Shown in pieces: positions 7,169 to 14,361 of a stretch of 17,556 nt of DNA. The notes below the pieces were generated by a model. It was not told the origin of the DNA. It worked only from the letters and a program-made list of their open reading frames with translations, and ran no database searches. Made by a program: the position numbers and the translations under genes. Within the stretch, counting starts at the first letter, position 1. Every line of letters starts with the position of its first letter. Source of the DNA: an uncultured Clostridia bacterium (GTDB lineage Bacteria > Bacillota > Clostridia > Christensenellales > Pumilibacteraceae); the NCBI GenBank assembly GCA_947385185.1, contig CANDJX010000017.1, forward strand, positions 1 through 17,556. Direction: 5' to 3'.

Positions 7169-10100
7169 TCAATGTTTGTAATTTTCGGGGTTCTTTTTCT
7201 CGTCAATCGCGCGGAGAACAATCCATACGACGCCGCCTATCACGAGCAATCCCACAAGAATGTTCGCGATAAGAAGCACAATCGCCCAGGGCGCCAGACC
7301 GTAAGTGATCTTCGCGCCGGGAGCAACGCCGTTCATCGCGTTGGAGTGCGCTACGGTGTAGCAGAGATTCTTCGTCGTGGACTGAAGATTCCTGATAGCA
7401 GTCGCGCTCTCGAGGTCGTAAATATCGATCTCGGTGGACATGAGGCACGCGTCGCCGCCCGCTCTCATCATCTGATCCGCATACATGAAGTCGGTTCTGA
7501 CGGAGTCGGTAAGCACGAAGCCCTCGAAGCCCCATTCGCCGCGGAGCACTTCGGTGATGAGCGCATAGCTGCCGCCCGCCCAGGTATCGCCTATGCAGTT
7601 GAACGACGTCATCGTCGCGGTTGCCGCTCTGAAATTTTTGATCGTCTGCACGTTTCCGTTGTCGTCGAGATACTTAAGATCGGTCTTGGCTTCTTTGAAC
7701 ACGATTTCGAACGACTTGAGATAAATCTCGCGGAGAGTCTGCTCGTTCGCCCAGGTAAGGAGAATGCAGTCGTTGCCCTTGAGTTCATAACCGTTCGGTC
7801 CGCCGAGACTGAACTCGAGGGACGCGCCCGCATTGAGATTTCTCGCATACGATTCCTGATCGTTTACCGCGAAATGTTTTACGAAAGCGTAAAGTCCTTT
7901 ATCCGCCGCGCCGCTTACTTCGTTTGCGCAAAGTTTACCGGCAAGAACGGGATCCTCGGAGAAGTATTCGAAGTTTCTGCCCGAGAACGGCGTTCTGTGC
8001 GTGTTGGTCGCGGGAGCGTACCAACCGTTCATTCCGTACTGAACGGCTTCCTCGCCGATTGCTCTGCCGATTTCATGCAGCAGATCCTGACTCCAGGTCG
8101 CCGCAAGCACGATCTCGCAAGGGAATGCCACGAGATATTTCGCGCCCAGATCGGTCCCGAGCGAAGCGGTCTTGAGGCACTGAGGTCCGTCGTTCTCCGC
8201 CGTCAGAGGCTTACCGAGCCTGGTAACCGCCGCGGTTTCCCAACCCGAACGGCAAGCGAAAATCCTCATTTCTTCTACAGTAAATTGCTGAACGTACTGT
8301 TCCCACGCGGGATCGTTATAACCTTTGCCGCGAAGCGAACTGAGAGTTATGCCGTAATCCTGATTTACAAGCGGCATTTCGTCGTCCGCGTTGTTATGCT
8401 TCTGTACGTTTTCTTTGGTATCGAACAAATTGTCTTCGAGCGCTTTTTTAAGATCGTTGCTTAAGACTTTATCGTCAGCCGTAGGAGCAGTAGGATATGT
8501 TGCGGCGAAATTCTTTCTCGACATCGTTTTGCTTCCGTCGGACACTTTGAGGTTGTTGTACTTCATATCCTCGTCGAAACGATTGGTCGCTTCGACCGCG
8601 TCGCTCTTACGTCTGCCGTTTTTCCCTTCTTTATAAACGACTTTGTTCGTTATAGCCGTATCGAATTCGGCTTTGCTGTCGTCGGTAGCGTATGCCCAGC
8701 CGTGCGAGCCGTAATTCACTTCGTTTGCCGTACCGAGATAGAACGTATATTTCCCGGCGTCGAGAACGTACGCTTTTTCCGCGGTATCGTCATAAGACGC
8801 TATGTCCTCGGCTTTCACGGTAAGAGTGATTTTTTCGGTACCGTTCGCTTCAAGCGTTTCGGTCTTGTCGAAAGCGGCAAGCACTACTTTGGATTTCTCG
8901 ATACCGCCCGAGGTGTACGGCGTTTCGACGTAAAGCTCGACTACGTCTTTGCCGGCTACGGAACCGGTATTCTTTACTTCGACCTCGACGGTAAATTCGC
9001 CGTCGCGATACGATTTATCGGTGATCTTTTGCGAGAAAGTCGTATACGACAGTCCGTAACCGAACGGATATACCACGCCGTTGTCGCGATTATAGTATTT
9101 ATCCGTCTTGCCGGCAGGCGCGGTCTTACCGTCGAAGAAGCCTTCTGCCGCCGCGCTCTCGTACCAACGATAGCCGTTGTAAATTCCTTCTTCGTATCCG
9201 AGGTAATAGATCTGTCTGTCTTTTGTTTCGTTGCCTTTCTTGTATTGCACTACGCCGTCGTATCTCGTGATTATATCCTCTGTTCTGTTCGACGCATAAA
9301 TCATGGGATCGCTGAAGTTGAGGATGGTCGGGTTGTCGAGGAAGTCCGCGGCGTAAGTGTCGGGCAGTCTGCCGGACGGGTTAGCCGCGCCGCACATTAC
9401 GTTCGCGAAACCGTGATAGCCCTTTTTGCCGGGCGCGCCGATCCAGAGGATAGCGTCGATATTGTCGTTGTCCTCGAGCGCGCCGATCTCCATGGGCGAC
9501 GGCGAGTTCAGTATTACGATAACCTTATCGCTCCTGGAGCTTACGGTTTCTATGAGTCTTTCCTCGTTGTTCGTCAGTTCGAGATAGTGTTTATCCGGGT
9601 TCTGATCGAACGAAACCGCGCCGTGCGCTTTATCCATCTGACGGGGAGCGTCCGCGCCTTCGCCGCCGCTTCTGCCCAGCCATACTATCGAAGTGTTATT
9701 GCTTGCCGCGCCTGCGGATTCGTATACCGCATTCGGGTCGTCAAGCTCGGGGACGTCCCAGTGCGCAAGCGCCGCGCCGAGCGATACGGTCGGACGGGCG
9801 GGTTCGCGCGCGCCCCACTTCGAGCAATTCGCCGCAGTCCAGTCGGTATAAGCCGTCTTAAGCGACTGATTTATATTGATTCCAACGCCTTTAAGCGCGT
9901 CTTCGGGCGAAACGAGATCCTTATCCCCGATCGCGCCCGCGCCCGCGCCGCCGTTTACGGGATAGTAGAACGACCATCCGAACGCATTGACGGTCATAGG
10001 CGAAGTCGTCGAAGCGGTAAGGGGCAGAGCTTTGTTATTGTTCTTAAGCAGAACCGCGCCCTCCTCCATTGCGCGGACGGCGAGTTTTTCAGCCGCCTCA

Positions 10101-10333
10101 TCGGCTTTTTTCTCACTGCCGTCCGCCTTCCCGTAATAATCGGAATCCCACGTCTCGGTGTTTTCCATCGGCGTGACGAATACGGGAGGCCTGCCGAACA
10201 TATTGTTCATGACGATCGGGAAAGCGTTCATTGCCACCGTGATCGCAATGACGAGTGCGAGCAAAAGAACCATGAGCGGTATAAGTATTAAAAGAAACTT
10301 TTTCCGGCTCATTTTCAGTTTTGTCTTTTCCAT
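7169..10333 (-). CDS. GH3 B: circularly permuted, doubly membrane-anchored family 3 glycoside hydrolase
   Basis: 1054 residues with the same permuted plan as GH3 A. Transmembrane helix 12-36; alpha/beta sandwich about 75-430 (GGEGAD 223-228, EEGIYNGYRWYE 381-392, PFGYGLSYTTF 423-433); fibronectin-III-like domain about 445-550; TIM barrel about 670-965. Barrel motifs are the most canonical of the three: NDGPQCL (714-720), NTHRTPFSGRNFEYFSEDP (777-795), KHFAVNDQE (819-827), ANEQTLREIYL (862-872), and nucleophile candidate D943 in FVLTDS. The segment 829-860 between NDQE and ANEQ is about 20 residues longer than in the paralogues. A second transmembrane helix (about 1015-1040) and a charged tail follow, so both ends are cytoplasmic and the enzyme faces outward. 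ATG 10333 has AAGGAGA seven bases upstream. Its own terminator is clear; a promoter is not, which suggests activator dependence. It sits between two sensor systems that may control it. Confidence 0.93.
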   Translation of the reverse strand: MEKTKLKMSRKKFLLILIPLMVLLLALVIAITVAMNAFPIVMNNMFGRPPVFVTPMENTETWDSDYYGKADGSEKKADEAAEKLAVRAMEEGAVLLKNNNKALPLTASTTSPMTVNAFGWSFYYPVNGGAGAGAIGDKDLVSPEDALKGVGININQSLKTAYTDWTAANCSKWGAREPARPTVSLGAALAHWDVPELDDPNAVYESAGAASNNTSIVWLGRSGGEGADAPRQMDKAHGAVSFDQNPDKHYLELTNNEERLIETVSSRSDKVIVILNSPSPMEIGALEDNDNIDAILWIGAPGKKGYHGFANVMCGAANPSGRLPDTYAADFLDNPTILNFSDPMIYASNRTEDIITRYDGVVQYKKGNETKDRQIYYLGYEEGIYNGYRWYESAAAEGFFDGKTAPAGKTDKYYNRDNGVVYPFGYGLSYTTFSQKITDKSYRDGEFTVEVEVKNTGSVAGKDVVELYVETPYTSGGIEKSKVVLAAFDKTETLEANGTEKITLTVKAEDIASYDDTAEKAYVLDAGKYTFYLGTANEVNYGSHGWAYATDDSKAEFDTAITNKVVYKEGKNGRRKSDAVEATNRFDEDMKYNNLKVSDGSKTMSRKNFAATYPTAPTADDKVLSNDLKKALEDNLFDTKENVQKHNNADDEMPLVNQDYGITLSSLRGKGYNDPAWEQYVQQFTVEEMRIFACRSGWETAAVTRLGKPLTAENDGPQCLKTASLGTDLGAKYLVAFPCEIVLAATWSQDLLHEIGRAIGEEAVQYGMNGWYAPATNTHRTPFSGRNFEYFSEDPVLAGKLCANEVSGAADKGLYAFVKHFAVNDQESYARNLNAGASLEFSLGGPNGYELKGNDCILLTWANEQTLREIYLKSFEIVFKEAKTDLKYLDDNGNVQTIKNFRAATATMTSFNCIGDTWAGGSYALITEVLRGEWGFEGFVLTDSVRTDFMYADQMMRAGGDACLMSTEIDIYDLESATAIRNLQSTTKNLCYTVAHSNAMNGVAPGAKITYGLAPWAIVLLIANILVGLLVIGGVVWIVLRAIDEKKNPENYKH

Positions 10334-10363
10334 TTTTCATTCTCCTTATATTTTTCTTTGTGA

Positions 10364-10384
10364 CCTGCATACAGTATTTGCAGG
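10364..10384. promoter_or_regulatory. Palindrome upstream of GH3 B, candidate operator
   Basis: A 21-bp interrupted palindrome with CCTGCA and TGCAGG arms and symmetry continuing partly through the centre. It lies 31-51 bases upstream of ATG 10333, where no near-consensus promoter is visible (best guess TTGCAA, 17 bp, TATTTT, in the preceding terminator). It could be a regulator site or a leader hairpin. Confidence 0.35.
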
Positions 10385-10401
10385 CACACCGATAAAATAT
10401 A

Positions 10402-10446
10402 ATAAAAACGCGCCGATTGCAATACCCGTTTCGCAAATGGCGCGTT
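10402..10446 (-). terminator. Intrinsic terminator after kinase/regulator pair 2
   Basis: AACGCGCC pairs with GGCGCGTT (10407-10414 with 10439-10446), with a further TTGC/GCAA pairing inside. On the minus strand it is followed by TTTATTATATTTT. It starts 15 bases after the kinase 2 stop codon. Confidence 0.75.
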
Positions 10447-10460
10447 ATTTTCTTAATCGG

Positions 10461-11792
10461 TCACGATTTTACCGTTTCTCCCGTAGGAAAAAGCAAATCG
10501 AGTTTGAAAAGTCCGTCCTCGGTGCGCGCAAGCATATTACCGCCGTATTTTTCCGTGATCATGCGCACGCTTTTCATTCCGAAGCCGTGGAACCGCGTAT
10601 CTTTTTTCGTCGTCTGCGGCAAGCCGTCTACAAACTTTATCTCGCCGTCGTAATAGTTTTCCACATGAACGGATACGAGTTTATCCGTCGAACGCACGTT
10701 CAGACATATTATGCGACGGTTGTCGTCGGGAATTTTCAGTACGGCTTCGATTGCGTTGTCGATTATGTTCCCGAACAGCGAATACAGATCGGACGTCGAA
10801 ATAAACCCGAGTTCGCTGTTGTCCGCGGTGCACGTCAGTTGTATACCGTTTCTTCCGCACTTCAGGCTTTTTTCGGTCAGTATAACGTCGAGTGCCTCGT
10901 TCCCCGTCTTTACGACCGAATCGTATATCATGACGGCGTTCTCCATTTCTTTGATCTCATCCGCGTCCAGTCTGCCGCGGAACGCTTCGAGTTTATGCTT
11001 CAGATCATGGCACTTTATGTTTATAATATCGATATTTTCTTTGCTCAGAGCGTAATGTTCCTGTTCCTGATGCCATAACAGCTGTACGGTTTCCATTTCG
11101 CGCCTGATGATGTTTTTATCTATAAGATTGAACTGAATGACGAGCACGAGCACACACGATACCATGCCGCCGAGATGGCTCATTATAAGATACACTTTAT
11201 CGTACACGCTTGCGCTGTAGTATACGACGACGGCATTGAAGATTATATCCACGAACAGTATCACGCCGGCGAGCAAGAGGAGCGACGTATTCCCGATAAT
11301 GAGCTCGCTGTTCTTTTCCATGCGCGCGCCGAAAAACAGACACGACAGCCAGTAAACGAAATAATAACAACCGAAATAAGCTATGGCGGTAAACACGTTA
11401 TAATTGCTCTCGGCTTTCTCGAGATACGTACCGAGCGCTCCGGCGTCTACGAGATTGAACGCGACCACGATGAAATTATACAGAAGAAAAGCAAGATGAC
11501 GGGCGGTATACGCGAGTATGCCGCAGAATATCACGTTTATCCACGACTCGTCGTAACATAGTTTTATACACAGAATGCTGAATGCAAAAAGCGCAATGAA
11601 CATCAAAGACGAATACCATGCGTTATACAAAAACACGGGATAGGCGAACGTCACGGCATACGTCGCGATCAGGGCAAGCGTCAATCTGAGCGGGAAATTC
11701 GGACGGCGGCGAAGTTTGTACGTGAAAAAACCCTCGCCGATCAGCAGTTCGGTCATAAATATAAGCTTATACCAAAAAAGCGCCGAAAACAT
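10461..11792 (-). CDS. GHKL sensor histidine kinase 2 (AgrC-like)
   Basis: 443 residues. About six or seven hydrophobic segments cover residues 5-222, with no large extracellular sensor domain, as in AgrC-type kinases. The dimerisation/phosphoacceptor motif is KCHDLKHKL (His262, with His266 nearby), followed by a GHKL ATPase with N-box LFGNIIDNAIEA (339-350) and G-box FHGFGMKSVRMI (401-412). The length is normal and the protein looks intact. Its ATG overlaps the stop of regulator 2 in TGATG, and GGAGGG lies just upstream inside the regulator gene, so the two are translationally coupled. Gene order is the reverse of pair 1, and the two kinases are not close in sequence, so these are separate systems rather than a recent duplication. 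The signal is unknown; no adjacent peptide precursor was found. Confidence 0.93.
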   Translation of the reverse strand: MFSALFWYKLIFMTELLIGEGFFTYKLRRRPNFPLRLTLALIATYAVTFAYPVFLYNAWYSSLMFIALFAFSILCIKLCYDESWINVIFCGILAYTARHLAFLLYNFIVVAFNLVDAGALGTYLEKAESNYNVFTAIAYFGCYYFVYWLSCLFFGARMEKNSELIIGNTSLLLLAGVILFVDIIFNAVVVYYSASVYDKVYLIMSHLGGMVSCVLVLVIQFNLIDKNIIRREMETVQLLWHQEQEHYALSKENIDIINIKCHDLKHKLEAFRGRLDADEIKEMENAVMIYDSVVKTGNEALDVILTEKSLKCGRNGIQLTCTADNSELGFISTSDLYSLFGNIIDNAIEAVLKIPDDNRRIICLNVRSTDKLVSVHVENYYDGEIKFVDGLPQTTKKDTRFHGFGMKSVRMITEKYGGNMLARTEDGLFKLDLLFPTGETVKS

Positions 11793-12502
11793 CAGTTCCC
11801 TCCGACGAACAAAGTAAGCTCGTCAATAAAACTTTTACGGCGACGGCGGCTTATCTGCACCCGCTCCCCTCCGACTACGCAAAAGTCCGCGCCGATCTCG
11901 GTAACGTACTTCAGATTGACGAGATAGCAGTTGTTGCACCTCGCAAAATGCTTGCCTTCGAGCTCGGTTTCCATATCGCGCAAAGCGCCGCAGACGTCCA
12001 CGTCGCCGTCGAAAGTATGGAATATCAGATGATGTCCGACAACTTCTATATATTTTATCGAGGCGACAGCCACTCGGTGCACTCCCGTTTCGCACGAAAG
12101 CGAAAGTTCTTCGGTGCGTTCGAGCCGCATTTTACGCTCGCGTACCGCGCGGCGCAGCTTGATAACGAAATTATAGTACAGCACGGGTTTTACGATAAAA
12201 TCCAGCGCTCTGACTTCATACCCTTCGACCGCATACTGCACCAGATTGGTTATGAATATCAGAGTGACCTCTCTGTCCGTTTCGCGCAGTTTTCGCGCGG
12301 CGTCCATTCCGCTTAAGTCTGGCATTTCTATATCCATAAACACTATGTCGCAGTCCGAAGTATATTCGGTAAGAAACGCAATGGCGTCGGGATACTTTTT
12401 TATCCCGAAACTTTCTCCGTTTTCGCGACCGTACCGCTCGATATAACTTTCAACGAGATCCGCGGCTTCCGCATCGTCTTCCACTATACAAACTTTCCAC
12501 AT
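11792..12502 (-). CDS. LytTR-family response regulator 2
   Basis: 236 residues. Receiver domain 1-120: acidic pocket E8-D9-D10, phosphoacceptor D57 in IVFMDIEMP, conserved K105 in DFIVKP. LytTR DNA-binding domain about 133-232, with YIEVVGHHLIFHTFDG, the FARCNNCYLVNLKYV segment (187-200) and VQISRRRRKSF. It should activate or repress genes with LytTR direct repeats once phosphorylated by kinase 2. The open frame can begin at GTG 12508, but that codon overlaps the AAGGAG ribosome site at 12508-12513; ATG 12502, five bases after it, is the better start. First gene of a two-gene operon with its own promoter. Confidence 0.93.
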   Translation of the reverse strand: MWKVCIVEDDAEAADLVESYIERYGRENGESFGIKKYPDAIAFLTEYTSDCDIVFMDIEMPDLSGMDAARKLRETDREVTLIFITNLVQYAVEGYEVRALDFIVKPVLYYNFVIKLRRAVRERKMRLERTEELSLSCETGVHRVAVASIKYIEVVGHHLIFHTFDGDVDVCGALRDMETELEGKHFARCNNCYLVNLKYVTEIGADFCVVGGERVQISRRRRKSFIDELTLFVGGN

Positions 12503-12520
12503 ACCCACTCCTTATACGTC

Positions 12521-12549
12521 AGTATAACATAATATCCGACGCATTTCAA
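12521..12549 (-). promoter_or_regulatory. Predicted promoter of kinase/regulator pair 2
   Basis: Minus strand: TTGAAA (12544-12549, 5 of 6), a 17-bp spacer, TATACT (12521-12526, 5 of 6). Start near 12514 gives a very short leader of about 12 nt, just holding the AAGGAG site. Confidence 0.65.
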
Positions 12550-12584
12550 TCCCCCTTCCGAAAATTTTTCATAAAAAATCGAAT

Positions 12585-12618
12585 AAAAAAAACCGTCCTT
12601 TCCTCCCGAAAGAACAGT
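12585..12618 (-). terminator. Intrinsic terminator of the predicted small RNA
   Basis: On the minus strand an 11-bp stem (12608-12618 with 12592-12602, two G-U pairs) with loop GGGAG, followed by eight U's. The pairing works only for the minus-strand RNA, since the plus strand would have A-C mismatches, which fixes its direction. Confidence 0.8.
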
Positions 12619-12780
12619 CTTTTCCGCATAGCGCAAAAAATACTATGCTTGCATTGTGTCCCGATCTTCACATCTCGTCGTCCCGACCGATGCGGTAATC
12701 GCAAAAATCGGAATGCGGCAAAGAACCGGAACGGGTCGAATGCGAACGCACCTTAAGATGCGAAATTCAACCACCATCAC
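12585..12780 (-). ncRNA. Predicted structured small RNA of about 196 nt (6S-like size, family unknown)
   Basis: A transcript is implied by a near-perfect promoter at one end and a U-tailed hairpin at the other. By hand the RNA folds into a 5' hairpin CGCAUC-UUAA-GGUGCG; a long interrupted helix in which GCAUU, GUUCCGGU and CUUUGC pair in order with GUGAAG, AUCGGGAC and AAUGC; an inner hairpin CCGA-(UUUU)-UGCG-AUUAC-CGCA-UCGG; a GCAUAG/CUAUGC hairpin; and the terminator. Length, single long helix with internal loops and independent promoter recall 6S RNA, but I see no decisive family signature. T-box, SAM, TPP, FMN and c-di-GMP riboswitch cores were not recognised. A 44-codon frame (12643-12777) exists but has no ribosome site. 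It could also be a leader of pair 2 acting by attenuation, since it points at that operon. Confidence 0.5.
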
Positions 12781-12786
12781 ACGTTT

Positions 12787-12815
12787 ATTTTACCATTCGC
12801 TTCGGATTTTGTCAA
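12787..12815 (-). promoter_or_regulatory. Near-consensus promoter of the predicted small RNA
   Basis: Minus strand: TTGACA (12810-12815, perfect), a 17-bp spacer, TAAAAT (12787-12792, 5 of 6). It is one of the two strongest promoters in the window. Predicted start is near 12780. It diverges from the AraC-family gene promoter about 80 bases away. Confidence 0.75.
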
Positions 12816-12894
12816 TCCGATTCTATATCCGTACATCTTTTTCACACATTTGTCACATATTCGAAGATTTACAATGTTTTACGATATTTTTTGC

Positions 12895-12923
12895 TTGACA
12901 TTGAGTTTCATTTATTGTATTAT
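12895..12923 (+). promoter_or_regulatory. Predicted promoter of the AraC-family gene
   Basis: TTGACA (12895-12900, perfect), a 17-bp spacer, TATTAT (12918-12923, 5 of 6). Start near 12930 gives a leader of about 100 nt before ATG 13032. The -10 is inside the palindrome at 12917-12940. Confidence 0.75.
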
Positions 12924-12940
12924 TATTACGATAATAATAC
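12917..12940. promoter_or_regulatory. Perfect 24-bp palindrome over the AraC-family gene start site
   Basis: GTATTATTAT, four bases TACG, then ATAATAATAC: two perfect 10-bp arms. It covers the -10 element and the predicted start site, a classic place for a repressor operator. In RNA it could only form partly, because the start site is inside it. Confidence 0.6.
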
Positions 12941-13031
12941 ATCTCGGATTTTACACGAGAAATACAATACAAGCTCTACTCGGGTTCTAAGGGGTGAGAA
13001 CTCCGGTAAATACAAGAGACGGTGGGTATTT

Positions 13032-14018
13032 ATGAAGAAAAAACTGTCGGAACTTAACAAAGAAGAGTTCAACAATTTCCATGAAAACAAAGTCCACGGG
13101 GATGCGCTCCGACCTTTCGCAAAATATACGATGGTCATCGGAGATAAATTGCCTTCCCTTGCCGCGCATTGGCATGACGAAATGGAAATCATAAAAGTTC
13201 AGAAAGGCGCAGGGTCGATCTGTATCGACGACAAATGGTTTTCGGTACACGCGGGCGACATACTGTTCGTCAATCCGAAGATCATTCATTCTTTCACTCG
13301 GTTCAAACGCGACGAAATGACGATAGAGTCTATTGTGTTCAACCTGCACAGCCTCGAAAGCACGAACGCGGACTCGTGCACGATCAAATATCTTGCTCCT
13401 ATCATAAACGGACAATATCTCGTGACGAGAGTTATCCGCACAAAGCATCCGGATTATCACGTATTCGATCAGAACATGACTACTATAATGCAGGCGTATA
13501 ACGACGGTATTCCGGGTTGGGAAATGGCTGTAAAGGCGAACTTGTTCTGGCTGTTCTATCACCTTTACCGTCTGGGGCTCGTTCACAAATCGCAAAAGAT
13601 CAACGAAAAGCAGGAACTCGAATCCGTTCAGCCGGCGATAGAGTACATCAAAGAGAAATACGCGGAGGAAATCTTCATCCATAAACTTGCGACTCTTTGC
13701 GGATACAGCGATACGTATTTCATGAAGCTGTTCAAAAAGACGACTGGAATGACTTGCGTGGACTACATCAACGGCGTGCGTCTTTCTCAGGCGGCAAACC
13801 ATCTGCTTGCGACGAGTTCGAGCATCATCGACATCGCGCTCGCGGTAGGATATAACAACGTATCTTATTTCAACCGTCAGTTCAGGTCGGTTTACGGCAT
13901 GACTCCGAAAGAGTATCGCCGTCAGGGACGCGAAGCCGCGGGCGAAATTCAGCAAAAGTCGGTCAAGGGTCCGAACAGAAAATATCCCTCCGAAAAACAT
14001 TTTGACAGAGGAATCTGA
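13032..14018 (+). CDS. AraC-family transcriptional regulator with cupin sensor domain
   Basis: 328 residues. An N-terminal cupin-like sensing domain (about 30-130) has the HWHDEMEI (46-53) and HAGDILFVNPKIIHSF (73-88) motifs that in this family form the sugar-binding jelly roll. The C-terminal AraC DNA-binding domain (about 200-297) has two helix-turn-helix units: IHKLATLCGYSDTYFMKLFKK and IIDIALAVGYNNVSYFNRQFR, then the signature YGMTPKEYRR. Such proteins usually activate carbohydrate genes when a sugar is bound, so the nearby GH3 genes are plausible targets. The frame is open from 12891, but that codon overlaps the promoter; ATG 13032 with GGTGGG five bases upstream is the supported start. 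It is the only plus-strand gene and faces GH3 C tail to tail. Confidence 0.93.
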   Translation: MKKKLSELNKEEFNNFHENKVHGDALRPFAKYTMVIGDKLPSLAAHWHDEMEIIKVQKGAGSICIDDKWFSVHAGDILFVNPKIIHSFTRFKRDEMTIESIVFNLHSLESTNADSCTIKYLAPIINGQYLVTRVIRTKHPDYHVFDQNMTTIMQAYNDGIPGWEMAVKANLFWLFYHLYRLGLVHKSQKINEKQELESVQPAIEYIKEKYAEEIFIHKLATLCGYSDTYFMKLFKKTTGMTCVDYINGVRLSQAANHLLATSSSIIDIALAVGYNNVSYFNRQFRSVYGMTPKEYRRQGREAAGEIQQKSVKGPNRKYPSEKHFDRGI

Positions 14019-14037
14019 TCCGAATAATATAAAGTCG

Positions 14038-14078
14038 AAAGGTCTTTGAAAAATTATTCAAAGACCTTTTTCGTTTTT
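14038..14078 (+). terminator. Intrinsic terminator after the AraC-family gene
   Basis: A perfect 13-bp stem (14038-14050 with 14057-14069), a 6-nt loop, then TTCGTTTTT. It starts 20 bases after the stop codon. Confidence 0.9.
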
Positions 14079-14361
14079 CAATATGTTCTCCCCTGCTTTT
14101 TATAAACGAATGCGCAGACGAAAATCGGCGGTTCGAACGTAAGTCCCGCAAAAATAATTTTCGCATACACCTGCCCGCAACAAGATCAAGCGAACAAAAA
14201 ACCTTATATTGTTTCGCTAAATATAAAATCCGATATTATATCCGATAAAAACAAATAAAAACAAAGAGACCGACGAATTTATACGTCGGTCTCTTTTCCG
14301 TTTATTCTTTTTTCAAACGTTATATATTACGTAACGGCTGTTTTCGGACCGATCCGATAAA
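14079..14361. other. Tail-to-tail intergenic region, no gene seen
   Basis: The 343-base gap between the convergent AraC-family and GH3 C genes holds the two genes' terminators. The part between them (14079-14244) is A/T-rich with no convincing reading frame, promoter pair or structured RNA. Confidence 0.6.
14245..14296 (-). terminator. Terminator of GH3 C, probably bidirectional
   Basis: A perfect 13-bp stem (14263-14275 with 14284-14296) and an 8-nt loop. The minus-strand RNA continues as GTTTTTATTTGTTTTTA; the plus-strand RNA ends its stem in CTCTTT followed by TCCG, so it may also back up the AraC-family gene terminator. Confidence 0.85.

Noticed and set aside
12585..12780. T-box or common riboswitch as the identity of the structured RNA
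   Set aside because: No T-box GGUGGNACC-type core and no recognisable SAM, TPP, FMN or c-di-GMP core could be found by eye.
12891..13031. 47-residue N-terminal extension of the AraC-family protein
   Set aside because: It begins upstream of the promoter -35 and encodes low-complexity Tyr/Asn; ATG 13032 has a ribosome site and begins the expected domain.
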